From contig NC_068939.1 in NCBI RefSeq assembly GCF_016801865.2, forward strand, positions 95,312,067-95,376,066: a stretch of 64,000 nt of DNA, written 5' to 3'. Of the stretch, positions 57,861-64,000 are shown in pieces. The position numbers were made by a program, and so were the translations under genes. Within the stretch, counting starts at the first letter, position 1. Each line of letters starts with the position of its first letter. The DNA comes from Culex pipiens pallens. Taxonomy: Eukaryota; Arthropoda; Insecta; Diptera; Culicidae. The notes beneath the pieces were generated by a model. That model was not told where the DNA came from, ran no database searches, and saw only the letters and a list, made by a program, of their open reading frames with translations.

Positions 57861-58232
57861 CCATTTAAATATTTGTGACTTTGTGTGTGTGTGTGTGTGT
57901 GTGTGCAACCAACCAAACGGGACCACGCGGTCGCTTCTTACAAATTGAGTTGTTTCCATGTATTTTTAGATCTATTTTTAGAATACATGCAAATAACTCG
58001 CATAGGCATTTGGAAGGTGTTAGCTCTGCCGAGCTTCGGTGACCCATTTCTACGCTGGCTAGCCGAGCGCGAGGTACTTCAGCTTTATCGACAAGCCCCG
58101 CCCTGAAGAACGTTTGGACCAATCGGATTCAAACGTTATTTAGAACTTCCAAACCCTTGTCAAATGGACAAGGACCCAGCGCGTATATAGTTGATAGTAA
58201 CAGTATTCCTAATTCCAGTCATAGCTCACCAA

Positions 58233-58307
58233 GTCGCGATGGCCTAGTGGTTAGCATTTTTGCTTACCAATCCAAAGGACGGGGGATCGAACCCCGACTC
58301 GTGCGAC
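58233..58307 (+). pseudogene. Second tRNA-like module of the SINE, full, copy B
   Basis: Partial acceptor arm pairing (GTCGC with GCGAC), an A box TGGCCTAGTGG that fits the Pol III consensus TRGYNNARNNG, a T-arm with perfect stem CGGGG/CCCCG around GATCGAA, and a B box GATCGAACC fitting GWTCRANNC. The anticodon arm is not convincing. It points toward the tRNA-Thr-like head, so transcripts from the two promoters would overlap antisense. Confidence 0.65.
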
Positions 58308-58366
58308 TTTGATTTTTCGTTCATGTTCAGAGTTTCAAGATTTATATTTCCTATACTTTCTCGTTG

Positions 58367-58441
58367 GGAGCAGATGGGAATCGAACCCAGGACCATTCGC
58401 TTACAAAGCGAACACCGTAACCAGTCAGCCACGGCCGCTCC
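58367..58441 (-). pseudogene. tRNA-Thr(UGU)-like SINE head, copy B
   Basis: On the minus strand this folds like the copy A head: acceptor GGAGCGG with CTGCTCC, anticodon stem TTCGC/GCGAA with loop TTTGTAA, and T-loop TTCGATT. The A box TGGCTGACTGG has one mismatch to consensus and the B box GGTTCGATTCC matches. Position at the 5' end of a target-duplicated retroposon argues against a functional tRNA gene. Confidence 0.8.
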
Positions 58442-58486
58442 TTATCCATTTAAATATTTGTGACTTTTTGACGAAAATCGGTTGTA

Positions 58487-59900
58487 AGAGAGTAATTCTC
58501 TGAGATTTCGGTCATTCGATTTTTTTTGTATTTTTTAATCCGGCTGAAACTTTTTTGGTGCCTTCGGTATGCCCAAAGAAGCCATTTTGCATCATTAGTT
58601 TGTCCATATAATTTTCCATACAAATTTGGCAGCTCTCCATATAAAAATGATATGTGAAAATTCAAAAATCTGTATCTTTTGAAGGAATTTTTTGATCGAT
58701 TTGATGTCTTCGGCAAAGTTGTAGGTATGGATATGGACTACACTGAAAAAAATGATACACGGTTAAAAAAAATGGTGATTTTTAATTTAACTTTTTGTCA
58801 CTAAAACTTGATTTGCAAAAAAACACTATTTTTATTTTTTTTTATTTTTTTAATATGTTTTAGAGGACATAAAATGCCAACTTTTCAGAAATTTCCAGAA
58901 TGGGCAAAAAATCTTTGACCGAGTTCTGACTTTTGAATCAATACAGATTTTCAAAAAAAATCGAAATATTGATCGCAAAAATTTTTCAACTTCATTTTTC
59001 GATGTAAAATCGAATTTGCAATCAAAAATTACTTTGTTAAATTTTTGATAAAGTGCACCGTTTCCTAGTTATAACCATTTTTAGGTAACTTTTTTGAAAA
59101 TAGTCGCAGTTTTCCATTTTTTTTTAACTAGTGCACATGTTTGTTCACTTTTGAAAAAAATATTTTTGAAAAGCTCTATATTTTGCCTTTTGAACTTTGT
59201 TGATACGACCCTTAGCTGCTGAGATATTACCATGCAAAGGTTAAAAAACATAAAAATTGATGTTTTCCAAGTCTCACCCAAGCAACCCACCATTTTCTAA
59301 TGTCGATATCTCAGCAACTATAGGTCCGATTTAAAATGTTAAAACATGAAAAATTCGTAAAATTTTTCGATCTTTTCAAAAAAAATATTTTCAAAAATTT
59401 AAAATCAAGACTAACATTTCAAAAGGGCCAAACATTCATTATTACGCCCATTTGAAATGTTAGTCTTGATTTAAATTTTTTGAAAATATTTTTTTCGAAA
59501 AGACCGGAAAATTTTACGAATGTTTTATGTTTTAACATAGTAAATCGGATCTATAGTTGCTGAGATAAAAAACAAAAAGTTAAATTAAAAATCACCAAAT
59601 TTTTTTTTACACTGTATCATTTTTTTCCAGTTTAGTCCTTATCCATACCTACAACTTTGTCAAAGACACCAAATCGATCAAAAAAATCCTTCAAAAGATA
59701 CAGATTTTTGAATTTTCACATATCATTTTTGTATGGACAGCTGCCAAATTTGTATGGAAAATTATATGGACAAACTAATGATGCAAAATGGCTTCTTTGG
59801 GCATACCGAAGGCACCAAAAAAGTTTCATTCGGATTAAAAAATACAAAAATTAAAATTAAAGAAAAAAGACCGATTCCGTAGAGAACTGCTCAAGAGCAA
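58487..59900. mobile_element. Family D fold-back with internally deleted right arm
   Basis: The outer arms 58,487-58,740 and 59,632-59,900 are complementary (CCCAAAGAAGCCATTTTGCA, TGATGTCTTCGGCAAAG and AGAGAATTACTC versus GTAGAGAACTGCTC). A second inverted pair lies inside (GGTGATTTTTAATTTAAC with its complement; blocks around 59,290-59,590). The left arm continues through 800 bp of family D right-part sequence, while the right arm retains only fragments of it. So the copy is an asymmetric palindrome. No coding capacity. Confidence 0.7.
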
Positions 59901-60072
59901 TCCCAAAATTTAATTAAAGTTCTCTCAATAAATATGGGCTTATTAACATTTTATTAAGACGGTTTTGAATTGTTAAAGTTGACTTTTGAGAATAATTTTC
60001 AGTCTCCAGCAATTTATAACAGTTCATTTTGTTTTAAATGTTTGCTGGTAAATATAAGATTACTTTGTTTTT

Positions 60073-60172
60073 NNNNNNNNNNNNNNNNNNNNNNNNNNNN
60101 NNNNNNNNNNNNNNNNNNNNNNNNNNNNNNNNNNNNNNNNNNNNNNNNNNNNNNNNNNNNNNNNNNNNNNNN
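60073..60172. other. Assembly gap (100 N)
   Basis: Exactly 100 N, the conventional size for a gap of unknown length. Copy 2 of the duplicated block begins at its right edge, so the duplication probably continues into the gap. Confidence 0.99.
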
Positions 60173-62110
60173 TCGAATTCTAATTTTCATTCTTGCCCCT
60201 GCCCACCCTCGTCCGAGGGATTTTTGGTCAGACTTCAACGTTCAAGAGCGTTGGGGAATCTGCTGGAGGTAGAACGCTTTTATTATGAGACATTTAAATT
60301 AAAGAAGATGACACAAGTCAAAGCACAAAGTAAACAGTAAGAAAACTTATGAAAAAAGTGCAAATTTATTTGATTTTTACAGCATTTATTATCAAGAGAA
60401 TCCGTTAGTTTGGATTTAAATCTTCAAAAATAAAATAAAATGCTGAACATTTGTCGAAAAACGCATCCTCTTTACAAGTCCAATTAACTGTTTTTTTAAG
60501 GGTTGATCCATCTGAAATTTTGTTTTAAAATTGTCTTTTTTGTGACTTAAATAATCGAAACGTCGGGCATTTTCAAACAACAAATCAATTGAATTTTATT
60601 TATTTGACTAAGAAAGCCAAAAATCATCAAAACCAGCATACCACCTTATATGAAAAAGTCAAAAAATGAAACAAAAAGCATTAGTCATGAGATTTTTAAA
60701 ATATATACTGCTAGAAATTCAGCTTTTGATGCTTTACAAGATGTTTGTAACGAATTTTGATAGGGGGAGAGGGGGTAATATGCACCCCCGGGGCATTATA
60801 CACCCCTGCTTTTCTCGGTATTTGCAAGAATTTTCCGGGAAAAAATCATAGAAATTGGAAGCTTAACATTGCTAAACCATGCTGTAAAAATTTGAGCATC
60901 GTTGTATAAAAACAGCTTAGGTTATTTGCAATATTTTAAAATGTCGTGTTTTCATCTAATTTTCATTGAACTTTCATTATGATTTTTGGACAGTATAAAA
61001 AGCATTTATTGATATTGTAAGTGTTAAGGAATATAGTTTTTGCCATAATCTTCATTATTCTGTAGATAGATGAGTCCAAAAACATCAAAAACTGCTTTTC
61101 TAATTAAAATTTCTGCAAAAAGCGTGGTCGGGGTAAAATGCACCGCTGTGAGGCTCCTTTATAAAAACAGCGGTGTCATCTAGTGGTGACTAGTGAAAAC
61201 TGCTTTTACCCGGTGCATTTTGCCCCATGTTGTGGTGCATTCTGCCACGCATGGTTGTTTGAAATGAATCAAAAATGTTTTAAGAAATTGGACATTTTTA
61301 AACAATTTTGAGGTTTTTAAAGACTTTTTTCACATGGATGACGAAGAATAATAGTTGTTTTAGAACATCGAACAAAATACTTCCACAGTAATGCTATAGA
61401 GGATTTGCAGCAAAGCTAAAAGACACATGTCGCCACCTATGAACAAATAGCGTAAACCTATGATTTTTTGAAAAAATGTGTTTTTTCCTTCATAATCAAC
61501 ATTTTTATAAAACTTATGCCGGATTCGGATGAGAAAAATTATTTCCAACAATTTGGTGTACAACTTTCCAATATTTGTTTGATTTTTCTATGAGAGAACT
61601 GAAAATTTAGAAAAAGATAGTAATTTGGAGTATTTGGCAAGACAGTCTGTCAAAAATCAATAAAAATTGTTGAATATACGTTAACACATCTGTTATCAAC
61701 TATATAACTGTTTATTTCATTGATATATACGGGGAAACTCATTTTTTCGTGTTCCAAAACATGTTTTTTAAAGAAAAAGGTCACAAATTTTTGCGCGCCC
61801 AAAAAATGATGTTCATTATTTTAAAGCAAAAAATTTTTCTCGTCTTTTGCAACCAGTTTCATTAAGATTGATGCAGGGAATCATGAGAAATAAGCGATTT
61901 TGTTCTTCAATCCAGCAGAAAGAAATGCGATTTTTGGCAAGTAACCTCATTTTGGCGCCACCTACATTTCAAACACAGTCGCGCTGCAAAACCTCAATAA
62001 TGGTTGAGAAATCACAGTTTTCCCTTACGGGGTGCATATTACCCCCTCTCCCCCTACATCCATATATTCAGAATGATTGTAGTAATATGTTTGAAGAATT
62101 TAAAGGTTAT
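60173..62110 (+). repeat. Diverged duplicated block, copy 2, interrupted by a MITE
   Basis: 60,173-60,762 and 62,055-62,110 align to 57,214-57,840 in the same order. The interruption falls between GAATTTTGA and CATCC(A), where copy 1 reads GAATTTTGATGCATTCC without a break. The homology stops soon after 62,110. Confidence 0.7.
60763..62054. mobile_element. 1.29-kb TA-flanked MITE with GGGGGAGAGGGGG ends
   Basis: The terminal inverted repeat starts GGGGGAGAGGGGGTAATATG and extends to CACCCC; the right end is its perfect complement. TA flanks both ends (60,761-60,762 and 62,055-62,056), and the duplicate block at 57,814 supplies the empty site. Subterminal GGGGTAAAATGCACC-like motifs recur near 61,132 and 61,208. 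Internal ORFs of fewer than 90 codons have no domain. Confidence 0.92.
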
Positions 62111-64000
62111 TGATAAATAAAATACACTTACTTTAACATTAATCTTAAAGTTAAAAATTATAATCAGTTAATTCTTTGAGAATTTTAACCTAAATTTGGT
62201 ACTCTTCAGTACACAAAATAAAGATAACATTTCTTAAGACGGAGTTTTTACTTTCTCAAGTTTTCTTTTAATTTTTATGTTGATATTTAAGAAGAGTGTA
62301 GATCTGAGATTTTTCATAATGTTCATATTGTTTTTTTATAGTTTACTGGAAAATTTAAGATTTTATTGAAACTTAAAAAAAACAATTTAAATTATGCAAT
62401 TTTTATCCTGACTAAAGTTTTGTCTATTTTTCTAATGAAATTTTGTTGCAAATCAAACTTACATGAGTTTGATTTGCGCAGCACTCGGAAGTACATGGTG
62501 TACTTTTCAACAAAAAGGGATGATTCCCGCATAGTTCAGTTTTTATATGTGAGAAACTTATTTCGGATTTGAATTCATAGGACAGAGTGCAGCGCAAAAT
62601 CAAATTTTTTTCAGTTAACATCGCTGTATCTCGCCAATTGTTCATTTTAGTTTGAGGTCTTTATTGATTATTATGTAAAATTGTTCGGGGAACACGATGG
62701 TGATAAAATAAAACAAATAAAAATTGGTCAAAACTTAATTTTAATACTTAAAACGTTAAAATATAATATAAGTGGGCATTTCAGGGTTAAAATTTTATTT
62801 TTATCGAATTCCTTGGACAATTTTCTATAAAATGCAACCTTTAGAAAGTCTTTTGCTCAAATAGTTGCAAAGTAATGATTAAAAGAAAAAAAAGTTTTTT
62901 AGAAAATCGTCAAAAAAGAGGGCGGTGCCAAAAATAGAGGTATGGTCCAATAAGCACCAAACTTGGGTTTTCTGTTAACTATCGATAGATGAACGTTCCC
63001 TCCAAGTTTGGTCCAAATCGGTGAAGGTCGAGTCCAAAAGTGTACTCAGTTGACCTGGAATGATTTTAATGATAGTGTTTGCTGGATATTTTTTAAAAAC
63101 TTGTTTTTTTGCACTATATATAGATAAAATGGAACTATTTGTCATACATCAAGAATTAATTTCAGAATAAAGGGAACCAAAACAGTTGTTAAAAGTCAAC
63201 CTAACTTTTGTGATGTCAACAACTTGTCAAATTCTCATTTTTAAGAACCACCTGCTGTTCTTTTGACAGCTTTTGTTTGACACATTAAAGTACAAGTACA
63301 AGTTAAAACATTGGGAAAATATGCAACTGGAGAAACATTTTCTCTTTAAATTTTCTTGTCAATCACCCTATATGATGTCTCGAAATCGTTCAACAGCTGT
63401 AGTTGACAATTTTAAAAACTTCTATTCCATGATAATGATTGCCTGTCCAAACCACCTTCACAAAGTACAGGCGTGGTACCGTAACAATTTCAGCTTTAAT
63501 TTATGCAGAAAAAAAAGAACACGGAGAAATAAAACAGTTCAACCACCCTCACTCGTCCAATCCACGTGGCTTCAGGGTCGTCGTATCCCTTCCACCACCC
63601 CCTTATAGCTCCTACTCCCTGACCCCACCACCACCAAGGCATGAGAAAATGTCATTCCCAGCGTTGAACTCTCCATCGCCCTGTCCGCGCCGCTGTCCTA
63701 ATGGTATGGTATTGTCACATCACAAGGACATCACCCGCCATCCATCCCGCCACCCAAGGCTTCAGGTATTTTTCTTTGTGTCACCCGCACACACACACAC
63801 TTTGCTTCAAGACCGGTTCTCCACTCCCCCTCCCAATCCATCCAGGTCTTCGAGTTTCTAAATTATATAGCCGTTCGTGTCGCGTTTAATTCACGATTCT
63901 CCAGCCAAAGAAGAGACCAGCCAACCATCCTAGATCATCGGAGAACCTACCAACCTACATTTTACCCCCCTCACCCAACATCGACCAGGAGGGTGTCTAC
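62111..64000. other. AT-rich then C-rich non-coding DNA
   Basis: 62,580-63,080 has phrases such as GTATCTCGCCAATTG and TCCAAGTTTGGTCC typical of dispersed mosquito repeats, but no partner copy is in the window. 63,530-64,000 is strongly pyrimidine-rich on the plus strand, with CACACACACAC at about 63,789-63,800. Overlapping ORFs there (63,273-63,889) are proline/serine-rich translations of C-runs with no domain. No exon can be supported at the window edge. Confidence 0.35.

Larger units (their letters stand above)
57883..58445 (-). mobile_element. tRNA-headed SINE, copy B, full length
   Basis: A perfect 22-bp target duplication (57,861-57,882 and 58,446-58,467) flanks 563 bp. On the minus strand it has a 5' tRNA-Thr-like head (58,441-58,367) starting four bases in, a short spacer, a second tRNA-like module in the opposite orientation (58,233-58,307), about 320 bp of body and a (CA)n tail. 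The known Culex Twin SINE also has two tRNA-related parts but in tandem; here they converge. No ORF, so mobility would rely on a LINE partner. Confidence 0.88.

Noticed and set aside
59970..60340. ORFs running through the N block
   Set aside because: They span unknown bases, so neither frame nor sequence is known.
60173..62110. Duplicate block as a mis-assembled second haplotype
   Set aside because: The two blocks appear far more diverged than alleles, with many indels. It is not fully excluded because of the adjacent gap.

Overview
The window looks like gene-free DNA from a repeat-rich dipteran genome, most likely a culicine (Culex-like) mosquito. That assignment is an inference. It rests on the AT-rich background, the dense nested short inverted-repeat elements flanked by TA, a tRNA-headed SINE with a (CA)n tail, fold-back elements and one 100-N scaffold gap. 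I found no open reading frame I could assign to a host gene, transposase, reverse transcriptase or virus. The longest ORFs are translations of simple satellites or of palindrome arms. Every mobile element I can delimit is non-autonomous. The window is probably intergenic or a very large intron.

Layout. 0.7-2.9 kb: a degenerate, irregularly spaced two-part motif array. 4.9-6.7 kb: four small inverted-repeat elements. 9.3-10.6 kb: a 9-bp satellite. 12.3-13.6 kb: a decayed dispersed repeat, seen again at 20.7-22.2 and 58.5-59.9 kb. 15.1-16.2 kb: a possible solo LTR carrying a hairpin MITE. 17.0-17.9 kb: a TA-flanked MITE. 19.6-20.7 kb: a hairpin element split by a SINE. 22.9-24.7 kb: an element carrying 226-bp tandem repeats. 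26.2-27.0 kb: a hAT-like element with an 8-bp duplication. 28.6-30.5 kb: a fold-back element with 140-154-bp subrepeats. 32.7-38.1 kb: a chain of four elements. 39.9-45.05 kb: a TA-flanked fold-back element, split by another element that holds eighteen 164-bp satellite units. 46.9-50.9 kb: more MITEs and a palindrome. 53.6-55.3 kb: an 8-bp and a 7-bp satellite lying side by side. 57.2-62.1 kb: a diverged duplication enclosing a SINE, a fold-back and the gap, with one MITE whose empty site survives in the other duplicate.

Most informative observations. (1) One element family occurs here in a short state (about two 164-bp units, 32.7 kb) and an amplified state (18 units of exactly 164 bp, 40.8-44.2 kb), so the window shows a mobile element giving rise to a satellite. 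(2) A SINE family carries two convergent tRNA-like modules and has 22-24-bp target duplications. One copy also carries about 450 bp of foreign sequence 5' of the tRNA head, inside its target duplication. (3) A two-part motif array at 0.7-2.9 kb matches no feature class I know. (4) Several insertions have an internal empty site that fixes their exact boundaries.

Between the repeats lie GC-richer, apparently single-copy stretches with CA, GA and GAC/GTC runs but no exon I can support. Regulatory DNA there is possible but not shown. No tools were used. Boundaries come from reading both strands by eye and may be off by a few bases where the evidence is not a target duplication.
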